From positions 36,196,165-36,260,164 of the forward strand of contig NW_019211458.1 of NCBI RefSeq assembly GCF_002443255.2: a DNA stretch of 64,000 nucleotides. Direction: 5' to 3'. Below the pieces are notes generated by a model. That model was not told where the DNA came from. It ran no database searches and saw only the letters and a program-made list of their open reading frames with translations. The stretch comes from Varroa destructor. Lineage: Eukaryota > Arthropoda > Arachnida > Mesostigmata > Varroidae. Below are positions 23,031 through 35,823 of this stretch, piece by piece. Positions within the stretch are counted from its first letter, which is position 1. Each line of letters starts with the position of its first letter. Made by a program: the position numbers and the translations under genes.

Positions 23031-25894
23031 ACGTAGAGAACGTTCAGAAGCACCAGACGGTGCCGTGTCTCCCTCCGAAACTGGATTGGAAGAAGTCGGT
23101 CGTGCAAGAGAATGAGGTCTCTAGACCGTCAAAGAGGTCAAGGGGTCACGCGCTATTTTTAGCTTTTTAACCCATGTAAAACCAGACGACGACGACATGT
23201 ACGCACTTACGCAAACACCCAGTGCATATGGATGACGATGTTCGTCGACGAAAATATACGAATAGAATACGCGCTATAAAGACGTTGAACGCACGGCGTG
23301 CTAAGAGTTTTAAAAGGCCAGTAAGTACGTTACGACGGTAAACAAACGCGCAGATCTCCGTTCATAAGTGTTGACCTAAACATTCGACTCATCTAAAAGT
23401 CAGGTGTATCGTTACGAAAGCCTAAGAAGTGCGCCGGCTCCTTTGTCATCTGCCTACGGAATTATAATTTGTGCTAGCAAACAACAATGCCATCATAGTG
23501 CAACTAGTTGACGACAATATATCCATAGGAGCGCTATAGGAAAACATCAGTTACATTCTTATAGTTTGAATTATCCAGAATCAAACCTGAGCATAGGACA
23601 AATGAGACCTTTTGGTGTCATCATTAGAGTCGGGGCTAAACCAAAGTAATTGATGATTGAGTTGGCAAACGTCTTGAAGCTAAGTGAGTTGTCGTCTATT
23701 CGTATTAATTGGTTATGGGTAAGAAAATTTTTCGAGCTATTAGGACAGTCTTTGCTGTGGGTGTAAGGCAAGATGGACTACTGCAACAGAGAACACGAGT
23801 GTTTTATGTATAGTTGATGCCTTAATTATATTTGACGAGCTGGATTTCGAAGCGGATAGAATAGGTATCGATTACAAGTCTTACGTTACATGAAAGGACA
23901 TCACAGATAATGACCACCGAAACCTGATCCGTATCTTGAAGGCAAGCAGTACAAGGGAGGAACGCCAAGAAGACTGCCTGCAGTTTGCAAGGAAAGGGAG
24001 TTTTCATTCCTGCTTCATCACTGTGGTTCGGGCTTCGACAGAACTTCGAATGATCGTAAGGTCAGCATAGAATTGTAACTCAACACTGTGGCCTGCATAG
24101 ATAGCAACGTAACGTTATTTGCTATGATTGCTCGCTTGATTTATATATATGTTTACGATGAATTTTCAACGCCTTTGATAGATGTATATTTAGTTAGCAG
24201 ATACGGGAGTGAAGCCATTGGCATTTTGCTTTCAAGCAAGTAGTTAGACCTTACGATAATTTGCCACAAAAAATAGGACGGCCTGTATACAGCTGTGTAG
24301 GCTGTAAAGTTTGCAAACCTCTCCAGGGCATAGTGACGCTCTAAGTTTGGGTAGCAAATATGAACACGCTTACATATTATCAAGGTATGTAGACAATAAA
24401 GTTGTTGTTGTTGTTATTGTGTATAACAGGAAAACTCGATACAACGGTCGACGCGTTCATTTAAGAAAGTCGTCTCCGGGAAGGCCCAAGCGTTTATCGT
24501 TGAGGACACACATATTGATAAGCATCCTCGCACAACAGCTTGCAGATGCAGCAACGTCAATTTTAAAGCTTTTTTTCCTAAATCTAACTCTAAGACTGCT
24601 CTTAAACGTCTATTTAAATATAGACGGTTAGAAATATTCCCAATCTTTCTACTAAGATAGTTACGACCATTATTGAGTAGACAGGACATTCTGATGAAGA
24701 CGTTTGTCTAAACTGTTTCGTTGCACAGAACGCAACGTTAGAAAAACGTTCCATAACAGACACCATTTTGTATTAAAACATATATCCACATCAAGCTAGC
24801 AACGACGTTAAATGGGCTTCAATTGCACGTAAAGCGAAACTAAGTCTCACTCTCTACGTGAAGATAATGAGAGTTATCTGGCTCTTTCAACGTTAACTGA
24901 TCATCCTCAGCAAGTTAGATAAGAAATCTCTGAAACAGTCGATTTAGGAGATAAAAAGTTTTCCTCAGAGAAACCTACTGCATATATCTACCAAATTTTC
25001 GGTTCTGTTTCCGCCGTTCTTCTAGTAAGTATTTTTCAAAAAAAGAAGTGAAGAACTGACAGACCACGCGAAACAAGTTTTAGCAACCAAGAAAATTCCA
25101 GCCGGTCTATATATATATATGCCTTCTTGCATGTAATAGATACTAGTGCGCAAAACGAGCCTCGTATCCAGCCTTTGAAAGGCCGTAGGCAGAACAAGCG
25201 AGTGAAGATTACCATGGGTTTGCGTGTTCATTAAGCGATCGATCTAGGTGTTTCCTCGCGCTCTTCTTCGCAATGGGTCAAAGGGCTTGACCACAATGCG
25301 TTCATAAACCCACAAGGAAAATAACCAGTGTTATTATTTGTTGATTCTTTAAGTAGCTAATGGTTTAATGTGTGATGATGTGAATATTTTATAGAGTATT
25401 ATAATATTATATATTTATACACAGTGCATGTTTTTTGTACAGCGTAAGCTGCGAATACTGAACGAAAGTGTCTCACGAAGTTACCCCGGCGTATGTACAA
25501 GGTGAAGGCGATGAAGGCTTTAATAAAAAGCAGAGTAATCAAACTATTTACATACAAAGGGTGGCCCAGGCGTACTGAATAACTAAAAGTAAATAATGCG
25601 TACCATTAATTCGAATAAAATATACTACTGCTCTGAAGAAGGTCGTATTTCATTCGACCTTTTTTCAAGACATTACCTCCTCTATTGCCATCATTTAATA
25701 CGTATTTGATACAAATCTAATACGGTTCTTAGGATCTAGGTAGGATTATTTTAAAATTCGCTATATTGTCTGTGATTATAGCTGCTAAAACTGTAGATGA
25801 CTTATTACAGGATTATTAAATTCGATAATAAATAATATATACTTTGAATTAAGACGCAACAGTTGATCATGGCATTACTATGCTCTATAGCTAA
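23031..25894. other. Non-coding stretch
   Basis: Begins GC-rich at the edge of the island and becomes AT-rich. It contains the TTG repeat at 24.4 kb and a small palindrome at 24607-24626 (CGTCTAT...ATAGACG). No supported gene. Confidence 0.45.
24394..24420 (+). repeat. AATAAAG followed by (TTG)n, possible LINE 3' end
   Basis: ACAATAAAGTTGTTGTTGTTGTTATTG looks like the short-repeat tail that ends many non-LTR retrotransposons of the CR1/L2 type. No reverse transcriptase was recognised upstream, so only a 3' fragment could be present. Confidence 0.3.
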
Positions 25895-26100
25895 AAATGT
25901 ATCTGTATTTACTTGGACAAAATTAAAGAGCGGGACATTTTAATAGAAAAACCCGTTCCTTCATTTTTAAAGACCATTGAAAGCTTCATAACTTCCCAGC
26001 TCAAAATTTCTGTTGACACTTTTCACTGTGTGATACGTTTATCGGCGACTATCCGCAAAATGGAACTTTATACGGAGCCAGGGAATGGCAACTTTGATTG
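25895..26100 (+). CDS. Candidate internal exon, unrecognised
   Basis: An open frame from about 25895 encodes YLDKIKERDILIEKPVPSF, then RLSATIRKMELYTEPGNGNF. It meets a strong GTAAGT donor (GATT|GTAAGT) at 26101; without splicing it runs to a stop at 26149. A weak acceptor (AAATTAAAG) lies near 25928. Amphipathic helical residues dominate. No known domain is seen. Confidence 0.25.
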
Positions 26101-28537
26101 TAAGTATTTTTTGGAAAATTTTAATGATCTGTTAGAGTCGTGTGGGTAGCTCGTACGTGGGTAGATCGCACTAATGGATCAAGCAAGACTTAATGGCAAA
26201 AAAATTTCCATTGAGCAAACGACATAATAGAATCTTTACGTTTGCCTTCCATTGGTCATACAACTAGCTAGATGCCTAGCCCTTTTTAAATAAAAAATGA
26301 TTTCACTTCAAAATGGGTATGAGATGTTAGGTAGAATTATGTTTCACTGGTTGTCAATTGCTTTTTAACCCAATCCCATTGTTAAAGGGCCGCTCTATTT
26401 ATGGGAACCGCTGAGGAAAGAGCTCGGTGATTCAGCTCAGGTTTCGCTTACAGGTATAGCCCTAGACGCATTAGAGGTACCATAAGCACTGTCCTAGCAG
26501 AAAGGATAAGGCAAAAGTTCTGCCAATAAAAAATAGATTTTTCCAAAAAACCCTGACTACGTGCTTAATGGGGGCCGCGATCCTGAAGCAAACAAGCTTG
26601 TTAGGATATGGTATTTCATCTTGGGATAGGTAGGATATTCATCTTGGGATATATCGCGTCAGACCTAGAGCTAAACATATGCTCGAACTTGTCTTTGGCT
26701 CTCAGTCCGCTAGAGTATTATGCATTGGCACGGTATAACAAGATTACAGAGATGTATGCATAGCTCTGTTCAATATATGCCATTGTGTGTATGGGAAATG
26801 GGCGCATTCAACAAAAAATATAGATACCAGTGTGAAATCAAAATAACCTTCTTCAAGGTCCATGTCGAAATTAATTTGACATGTTAAAACTAGTATTTGA
26901 TATGTGCTATATAAAAGTTGCGTTAGGTATCCACAACTTCAGATCTACGAATGCTTCCACTGTTGTATTTGTTAGGAGTTCGTTGTCTTATACAGCTTTC
27001 AGTAGAGCATGACGCTTTCTAAAATAAAAATATTAAAAATAGGCAAATGGGCCAACTTCCATTTCTACTAAGTACGAGTTTGCAATACCCGAACAATATA
27101 CTTTGAACCTATACTGCGGGTATTATAAACCTCTATTCATATCAGTGCAAGATCTATTTAGCCAATGACCTGCCTTCCATTTTGAAGATGAGTCTTACTG
27201 GCACATGTATCACATCATAAGTATATCGAGCAAACATCAGATAATGTAAATATCGGGGCAAAAATTTAAAAAAAAAAAAATACAAAATCATATATGCGAA
27301 CAGACAGCCCAACGAAATTCTGTGGAACCATAAATACTAGCGTTGGTTTAAACCTGCATAGCGTGGCAGTACCAAATTTACATGTTAAACGTACAACAAT
27401 AATGGAATAACTCAAAATGGTTGACCCGGAGAACAATCTGCTGGAAATCTAAGTCTAAAGAGTAAATTTGTCGCTCCTGCTTGGGCTGTATTACAGTTCC
27501 TGACTTTTCACTGGCACGCGTTTTTGCTAAATACGTGAAAAAGTCATACATTGTAATTACGTTTGAGGCAATGTCGATTACAAGGGCCATGTACAGAAAC
27601 ACGGAAGATCAATGGAGAGCCGAAGGCAAGGATGTGAAATTTCACTAAGCCAGATTCTAACTCTAATACCTTCAGTATTTGACATGTTAGCGATAATTCT
27701 AACATGATCAAATTCATGTTTCTCTCTGTAGAAAAAACTAAGCCTTTACTTTCAACATTCCACGAATCTTTATGGATTTAAGTTGAGTTGAAGGTCGTCG
27801 TTATTGTTTCAATGAGGCATCACTAACAATAATAATAATGATAAACATCAATTTTCTTTGTTGGCATAAGTGTTGACAGAGCCTCATTAGTTTTATTAGT
27901 TACCAAGCCCCGCCGAAAAATGTGTTCTAATATTTTTACAAGTCGTGCCGTGAGCCTAACAGACGAAACAATAAACCATGCATTTCTTCATTCGACGTTG
28001 GCTTACGATGGCCAGAATATGTCCAAAGGAAATTGAAAATATATGCAGGAACCGGCAAGCCAGATATAGCGTGTCATACAGGCCTAATCGTGTCACGTGC
28101 ACTTTGTGATTGCGTGTACAATTGAATTCATACTCATACACAACGCGACGCGCTGGAAAATTTCAATGACTCTATCTTTGCGAGGCTAGTTATAGCAGCA
28201 GCAGTAGTGGTTCTCTCTTGCGAAACGAGAGATTTCTTGATTTGTCTCTCTCTCTTTTTCTTATCTTCTCGTGGTACGGATTTGTCAAGTACGAAAAGTG
28301 ATTGCGTCTTTCGTAGAAAGGGCCAAAATAAGCCCACTTGAACGCTTCAGCCCTCAAGGTAGCCTAGCTACAGTCCCTACATCGCCTTTCCTCTTTTGTG
28401 GAATTCCGCTTTACTACTGCAATATGCGGCAACGTTGCCTGGGAAGGCGGGCTGGAAAGCTAACGAGAAAGAAGGGGCCTGAGGCAGCCCAACAGAAGGA
28501 GGCCAGGGGCCTTAGGGCATTCAATGGTACCGTTTTG

Positions 28538-28891
28538 TTAGCGACTGACAAGACTTCTGCGAATAACGACGATGGAAGAAATGTTGCCAAAATTTAGCCC
28601 TGCCACCCGTGCTGATGGAAGCAATTCTTCGAAGGCGCACAACAGAAATGGCTGAAAGAGAATAAGATATTTATGGAGAAAGTCGAAGATGAAAGAGGCG
28701 TTTAACACAGCAGTGTCAGCGACGACAATTTCTCTTTTGTTCGCTGTTAAAGGCATACACGCCCATAGCAACTGACTAAAAAGAGGGTTCACAGTATCTG
28801 GTCCCTTTTCCTGTGACATACATTTCTGACGTGCTGTGTCCCTTCCTTTTCCCCGAATACCCACGACGGTGTGATTTGAGGGTTCTGCCAT
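28538..28891 (-). CDS. Open frame, unrecognised
   Basis: A 117-codon minus frame in a slightly GC-richer patch. It begins MAEPSNHTVVGIRGKG, with a hydrophobic middle (LFSQLLWACMPL, FDFLHKYLILFQPFLLCAF). An overlapping plus frame (28271-28597) competes. There is no domain match and no clear splice sites, so it is near the limit of chance. Confidence 0.15.
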   Translation of the reverse strand: MAEPSNHTVVGIRGKGRDTARQKCMSQEKGPDTVNPLFSQLLWACMPLTANKREIVVADTAVLNASFIFDFLHKYLILFQPFLLCAFEELLPSARVAGLNFGNISSIVVIRRSLVSR

Positions 28892-29133
28892 TATTCTTTT
28901 ACCGAGGGATAAGAATGAGAGAAAATAAGGGGCACTTATGAATTGTTATTGAATGAAGAAGACCATTAGGAACTATGAATTGCCTCCGATCGAAAGAGAT
29001 CGGAGACAATCAAAATTCTTAACGTAATAACAGCAGGGATCCTCTATGTTTGCATATAAGCATCGATTCAGCAAAACAAAATGTAGCGGCGTGCTGCTAA
29101 TAAAATAAGACACTAAGGAGATTGTGTAGCTTC

Positions 29134-29496
29134 TTAAAAATTATGTGGGTGTTGTACGAGTGATAACATGTGTGGTGTGTACTGGACCGGAGTTAGAACT
29201 ATGTTAGGTGAAGCAAAATTAATATGGTCGTCGTAAAAGCACAAAATCTGTGATAGTGTTTGCCTATTCATTTTGAGGTATTGCCACATATAATCTTTTT
29301 TCTTAAATTTTGCGAAATCTAAGGCATCCTGCGAGTTCGTAAATACGCACGCATTATAACACGACAATGTGGCGTTCAGGACACAACAAACATGAAGGCA
29401 GCATCGATACAAGAAGGGATTCCTCGAAGATTGATCGTTACCATTGTGGATCCAAATTCCCGTCTGCCTATCGTTAGTGCCTAACAATACCTGCGC
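29134..29496 (-). CDS. Open frame with faint C-type-lectin-like spacing
   Basis: An acceptor-like CTCTTCGCGCAG near 29497 precedes LLGTNDRQTGIWIHNGN and, later, CCVLNATLSCYNACVF. C-type lectin domains have W-x-G-L-(N/D)-D...G-x-W-x-W-x-D-G and, later, C.......W.D..C. The spacing is roughly right, but the WND/WxxGxPN calcium block and the second Trp are absent. I regard the likeness as weak. Confidence 0.13.
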   Translation of the reverse strand, partial: AQVLLGTNDRQTGIWIHNGNDQSSRNPFLYRCCLHVCCVLNATLSCYNACVFTNSQDALDFAKFKKKDYMWQYLKMNRQTLSQILCFYDDHINFASPNIVLTPVQYTPHMLSLVQHPHNF

Positions 29497-29646
29497 GAAG
29501 AGAGGTTCCTCGAGTACAGAGAATAAGCCGCAATAGACATTCCCCTATTTTATGTTTTTCTCTGCGTAGTTTCGGGAGGCGCAAAGCCTAAGGATGGTAT
29601 TGATCCTTTTTGGCTGGATGTCTTACAAGGTAGAGTACGTATTCGT

Positions 29647-29665
29647 GGGCGGGAGGGGGGGGGGG
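29647..29665 (+). repeat. G-run with quadruplex-forming pattern
   Basis: GGGCGGGA followed by eleven G. Four GGG groups with one- or two-base loops are possible, so a G-quadruplex can form on the plus strand. An isolated C run is at 59828-59836. Confidence 0.8.
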
Positions 29666-30324
29666 TAAAATAGCGGACGATATGTATATATATATACAGC
29701 GTATTTGAGAGAAATTGGTACAGATTTTAGCAGGCCGTTTGTCGTAGTCGGTATGCGTTCATCCACTATTTCTGGTATAAGAACAGAACTCGTTCCTTGT
29801 AGGAGGAAAGAAACCATTCACCCAGCATGACGGGTTTGAAAGGTTCGGTTCTAAATGTATGCATATATTATTCAACATTTTTCGCCGGATAAATCTCCAC
29901 CGAGATTATAAATGTTCTCATTCGCCCAGAGTTTACGATCCGCGCTGATTTCAGTCCTCGTGCGATATTTAAAGAATTTGAAAAAGATTTCCTTGAGCAT
30001 AAACGGAATTCACCAAAGGTATGATATCGAAACGATTAAAACAATCAACTAAATGGCGCAAAAATCCGCTTCTTATGATAGCCAAAATCTCAATGTAGTT
30101 ATGGCTGTTTTCGAGAAGAGGGTACCCAATTAGCTCGTCTAGATAAGCTTCAATGGTTAATCTTTTTTTACGCTGTATATGCTGTCTGAACCGTTTGGGT
30201 TATATAATCCCATGGAGTTTCGGGACTTCGGGTTAAACTTAGATTCCCTTTGGATTTGCTATGTCTGCGTATTTAGACTAAATTTTGGGTGAGTTTGGAA
30301 GTACCATTATAGCTTTTCCTTTAG

Positions 30325-30533
30325 CTATTGCGGTTAAAAAACTCGATCATTTCACAGAAAGAAGTTCGGAGAATGACGTGCTATTTAAATCTGAAGTAAA
30401 CCCACGATCGAAGCATGTGGCAATTAAATTCAGTAGCAACGTTTTTGAGGGACAGTTGTCGTTCGTTGTCACAAAAGGTAGCAGTACAATTAACCAAAGC
30501 GAATTGGAGCTTGTATGCGTGCGCCCGTACTAA
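30325..30533 (+). CDS. Candidate terminal exon, unrecognised product
   Basis: An excellent acceptor (CTTTTCCTTTAG) opens a phase-2 frame of 69 codons including the stop, from AIAVKKLDHFTERSSEND to GSSTINQSELELVCVRPY. Composition is protein-like, with alternating hydrophobic residues suggesting beta strands (VAIKFSSNVF, GQLSFVVTKG). I do not recognise the family. No upstream exon could be placed on the plus strand. Confidence 0.33.
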
Positions 30534-31125
30534 CTACACCGTTTTTGTAGAAAACTTGATTTTGGTTTAAGAAGGTAGGAAAAACGCTTGCCTGAAAGTG
30601 AGTGCATCAAAAACCTTCATTCATTTCAAAGAAACACTAGGCAAAAACCTGAATTTCTTTGCCCACTTGATATCAGCGGCGTACTCAATTGCCAATCAAT
30701 AAGCAATCTTCAGGGAAACCGAGACTTTCATGCGCCAGTATAAAAGGTAACAAGATTAATACATCTATATATTTTGGTATTTTTGCAACACTTGGGCATT
30801 TCAAACTCCCTGGGTGCTCGGATTTCTGGATATCTGAGTTACTTTTGGCCTGCAAAAAACTAGTTGTATTCCTCTTTGCATTTTTCTCCATATTTAAAAA
30901 GAACTCCACGTAGTCTAGACACACGTTGTTGAAGAACGAATTTTTTAGAAACATTCGTGTACGATTTCAGATAAAACATAGGACTCCTTTATTCACGAAA
31001 GAAGCCTCCTCCACATCCATTATTTCGAATAAAACTACAATTACACCGATAAACCTCAGTGCGAATTCGCGAACTCACTTTTCTTTCAATTTCTTACTAA
31101 TTAATATCCACAGTGAATGATATCA

Positions 31126-34100
31126 GATTGGTCAGACTTATCCCATATTTTTGTGTGTACTTCTGCACTAGCAACTTTGAGGAAAAACATTCAGTGGCAC
31201 CTTATAGGGACGAAGTCGTACAGTTGCTTAAAATGCTCTAACGAAAACTTGATGACAGAAACAAGCGAGTTCTTTGTTATGTATAGTGCATAGCTTCCGC
31301 AAGTATGCTCGTAATTACGGCAGCTGGACCCGCTTTACGATAGCTCTCGCAAATGGTCTGCATAAACGACTTGTCCCTGTGGAAGGGAGTCTTTGCACAT
31401 CTGTCATCGTACAAAAGGGGGGCTGCTTATTACGGCAGCCGGCGACCGCACCTCAATTACAACGTTTAGCCTAGATGTGCCTGCTTCTAGGCCAACTCAG
31501 ATAACGTACAGATAATCTAGAATAATGACGTTATCCTAAACTAAAAAACTCGAACTCAAGCGGCACGGACGGCTTTTAATTCCGGTCCTTTTCGCATGCA
31601 CGAAAACGACCAGAGGCCTAAGTTTACTACGTGATTTTAACCCAGGTAATGCTCTATTCATTTAAGGCTATAGGGCCAATTATAACAGAACTTAGCTATA
31701 GTAACGCCGACTATAGACTATGTGGTGTCATATGAGTGCATTGTCAGGAGATTCGAGTTCCAAATCAACCCTTTAGAACCTTTCCCTTAGATATGTTATC
31801 ACATTTAGCCGAAATGGCAGAGCTGGATAAGAATTCAGTTAGCTCTGCCTAAAGCTTAGTTCGATTCCGAGAAGATCATCGGCATTTAGCACTATCAAGC
31901 CAGGTCAGGCCAGAACGATTTGACAGTGTATACCCCTTTATTTTCGAATCGCTACGAAAAGCATCTGAGCACAGCGTCTTTCGTATTCCATCAACTTCCA
32001 TGACTGAACGTATTATGCATTTTTTGGTTTACTTTTAAACTACCACCTCAAAAAAAACTGACTTTTCTTAATAATAAATTATTGTAGGATTTTAGCACCA
32101 AACGTACGCCTAAACTGCACGTTTCCTATATACGTTCTATAGAAAAAGACTAAGCAAGAAATGTGTACTAAGTGATAATAATGAAATATGCGTTTTATAA
32201 TATATCAGATTGACTGATGGTACGCATATACATTGTCCACACAACGACGATATAGTATTCCTATATATACATATGTATCAGCAGTTTCTGTCTAACGCAT
32301 GTATAAATATGCGGTGATTCAGCACAGACTCAATTTGATAAACCTTTTCTTACTTTATTTCTGAAGATCGATTCCTTCGCAAGAAACTCTTCCTACGAAC
32401 AGGTCCTCGCAGGCAACAGCTCTATTATAACCTGAGCCTTTGAAGAGAACTTGCTTTGAAGACAGAGTTGCTAAGAAATAATACGCCTATTGGCTTTCGT
32501 CCCTCTCATCGACTTCCTGCATAGAAGTCAGAATCGCGATAGTGAATCAAATAGGGCAGGTAGCTAGACTTCGGATAGTTTGGATAGTTGGACCGTTTCA
32601 GAGATTAGTCGTTCTCACTTTCTGCGAAATCCGGAAAGGTAGTCAGCAAAAAGAAGCCGATCGTACGTATTTGTCTCTCGTAGTACTTGCTATAAAGCGT
32701 GGTCGCAACTGGTCAAATTCAGTACCTTGACACGATACGAACCCTTTTACGGCTTGTTCCGGTTGGTATACGGTATGGCGTAGAATAATAAGTGATTGCA
32801 AATCTCCTATGATATCATAATACTGCTAAATGTGTCTATCGAGCCCTATGTAGGCGTACCGTCTTATTCTATTTATAAAAATGCAGAATTGCATAAAATG
32901 TAGTGATGAGTAACTCGATTCTTTAGAAGAACATTAGATCCTAAGATCGGAAACTTACTTTAAGAAGAAAAAAAACAACACATTTTTTTTTACAGCCACA
33001 ACAAAATCGCCAGTACAGACACGGTTTCAACAATTGTCTTCAGGATTGCGAGATATTCGCCGCTAATCAGTGAATTTTAGAGCTGGGTTGACCGCCTTTC
33101 GCAATTGGCAAGCCTCGAAAACTACACAAAAAATTATTTTGTATGCAAAAAATAACACAACTGACCAACAATAAGGTCCGTGTAATACTTTGAAGACAAG
33201 TCATACTGTAAGTACCCGCTGGTATTAATTGAACGTTCTTCGCTCGAAGATTTATGTTTATGGATTGTGCGATTACGTTAATTTTGTGCACTGTATGAAA
33301 TTAAGACATAATAGTATTTCCATAGCAGTAGAGGCAATAAATAATAAATCATCCTATTTAAATTCGACGGAACCTCTATGAAGGCACATTTGCCCCGATC
33401 GAGTTATAGGTTCATCGACTTGATGTATACACATTGAAATGGGAATACACACTATTTAAGCTCTAATAGAGGACTATTCATATGAAGTAAATCAATTTAA
33501 TTGCTATTTTTACATACAACTTATACATTGACGATATATTTATATTTATTAGGAATCTTTTAGGAAGTTGTAACTAATCAACTTAAATGCTCGTTATAGC
33601 GATGGGCTGAAATCGCAAATTCGTTATTTATTTCCACCAACCAAAAAAACTTCCTCCTGATAAAGATGCTCTCTCGCTTTGAGACTATTTCAAATATCTT
33701 ATATAATAAATATGGTCATTTATAATTCACTTCAGCAGTACAAATAGGATCTACATATATGATGATAATATTTAAACGACAGTCTGAGAAAGCAAAAAAG
33801 TATACTCTAAAACCAACTAACGCAGCAGCTGTTCTGTACTTAAGCTACCATGATGGCTATGACAAAACTGAAATCTAGAATCTAGAAAGATCCAAAAATT
33901 TGATCTATGATTTTTTACGAACGTTTGACTATATATCGACTTCGTCTTTGAAGCGTCCCAAAACTACTTCTATTATCAGAGAGTCTATCAGGTCCTCAGT
34001 ATAATCATTAGGTAAACTACGTACACAAGAGCTAATGTAATTTTCTGCTAATTGCGACTCTATTTAGAAAGGTTTAACGAAAGATGCTTGATTAGTACCC

Positions 34101-35592
34101 ACACATTTAGCAGACGGGAGTGAACATCTTTTATTTTGCTCATAAATAATATCGATAGGTACAATGTCGACGTCGGCAACAGACTGCATAGGACACTCCA
34201 AATAATAGAGACAAATTGTTTGTGGAACAAGGCTATGGACAGACTGGTTTTGTTTGAGCTGTTGTAAACGTGTATAGCCCTATACGGGCCTGACGTATGA
34301 GAAGATGGCGGACGTGTGGCAAAATGATGGTGGCACTATCAACAGAAGCCAGAGATGTGGGTCTGCGTCATACTAGACCTGACAGGTATATAGAAGATGT
34401 GATATAGGTAATGTATTCATAAGCACCTATTATCCTTATTTCCGTAAAAAAACAAAAAACATCAACGTGCCTTATAACATGTATAGTCCATATCTAGCAA
34501 TACGACGTACACCAAATCGGTTCCTTTTGAGGAAAACTGGCACTCGATCAAGCAAGATTGGCATACTGAAGGATGTTACATCAAGAGCATCTGAGAAGTA
34601 AAATGCGTTTATATGTCTCTCCGTTTGGAGCTGTACGTCCACTGTCCCCATTAGGCATCCCGTCAGACGGCTGGCCTTCAGCACGAAACGATGTGTATCT
34701 ATGCACGGGTTCGAACGTAAACCACAAAGTGTCAAATACGTTACCTACTAAGCTGGTCTAGTCTAAGGCGGACTAGTCTAGGCAGACCTTACCGTAAAAC
34801 TGCGGCCTGTCTATGGCTTCTCCAACGTGTGACGAAGCGACTGCTTTAGACAGCGTCTGATTAATAGGTGACAAGCCGTGCTGACAGGATGCGTGGAGTT
34901 ATAATACTATTTGTTACGCTGGCCAGGCGTTCCCAAAAACAGCTTATTTTTAGGAACATTCTATTCTTCGATAGATTCATTTGCTTAACTAAGTTATGTC
35001 AGGTGTCAGAACCACTAGTTCCGAAAGACGGAAGGGGAGTTTCGACTCGTTTGTCCTAATATCAAATTATTTAGATTTTTCTTATAAACTAAATCAATAG
35101 CTCAACTTATGCTTGTTCTATCTGCTATATCCAACGATGCCTTTTGCTATTATCGTGCCCGAGAGGCGCTGCTGTAAAACTCGCAATGGCTGCCTATAAA
35201 GCTATCATTATTTCTAACCCAGCTTCGCAAAGCGTTTGAAATGAAAACCCTGTTATTCGAAAACCACCGACAATAAGCAAGCAATCGAGTACAATGTTCC
35301 TAGAACGACGTTAATGAAGCCTCAAGTTCAACTTATTATCAGTCCATTATGCGGTTGTGCCTTCGTTACTGGCATCATCAACTTACTCTTTATCTTGCCA
35401 TTTCAGTCATGTTTTTTTTTTATTGCATTTTTATATATTAAGCTCGCTTTATTGCTGAATACAACTTTACAAAGCAAAAAAAGGCTATTTTGATCTCAGA
35501 TATATCAAGTTAGGCTTGTTTGGGTGTTGGTCCAGTTAATTCTATATCTGGGAGCGCAAGTATTTTTCTTTTCTATGTAGTCGCGAGCCGAG
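31126..35592. other. Non-coding stretch
   Basis: AT-rich, dense in stops. It contains the tRNA-like hairpin at 31.8 kb. The frame at 34472-34735 (minus) has no motif. Nothing else assignable. Confidence 0.5.
31808..31885 (+). other. Hairpin with tRNA-like A and B box sequences
   Basis: GGCAGAGCT (31816-31824) pairs perfectly with AGCTCTGCC (31841-31849). The stretch also holds TGGCAGAGCTGG, matching the tRNA A box, and AGTTCGATTCC, matching the B box in 10 of 11 positions. However, the acceptor and anticodon arms do not fold properly: the 3' side has five extra bases and two mismatches. It could be a decayed tRNA-derived SINE head, or chance. Confidence 0.25.
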
Positions 35593-35823
35593 CTAGCACC
35601 GACCGACATTTGCAAATGTTGTGCATTGACTGGGTGACACCCGTCGAAGGCTACTCGTTGCTTCTATAGAATTTAATTCCTCTTCTTTGCTTTTGCACTG
35701 CCATTGAGACATATTAGTAACAACATTACGATAAATTCCGTCTTTCCATTTATAAAAGTACCCGTCGTAAATCACATGAACCAAAGAGGCAAGGTCAAAT
35801 GATTATTTTGGCCGTTGAATATT
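35593..35823 (-). mobile_element. Possible FLYWCH zinc-finger relic, perhaps from a Mutator-like transposon
   Basis: The minus frame reads SLVHVIYDGYFYKWKDG, then MSQWQCKSK and a short IEATSS. FLYWCH domains have L-x-x-x-GY-x-Y...W-x-C....C-x-A...H-x-H. The GY-F-Y, W-x-C and (C)-x-A spacings fit, but the second Cys is not present. The H-x-H-like end (GCHPVNAQHL) only appears after a frame change. Such domains often sit at the N-terminus of transposon-encoded proteins in arthropods. No transposase core was recognised next to it. Confidence 0.35.

Noticed and set aside
29134..29300. FYDDH as a reverse transcriptase active site.
   Set aside because: No other RT block around it; the frame is short and the match is only four residues.
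31808..31885. Functional tRNA gene.
   Set aside because: Acceptor stem does not close (five extra bases, two mismatches) and the T-stem has a mismatch; kept only as a tRNA-like hairpin.
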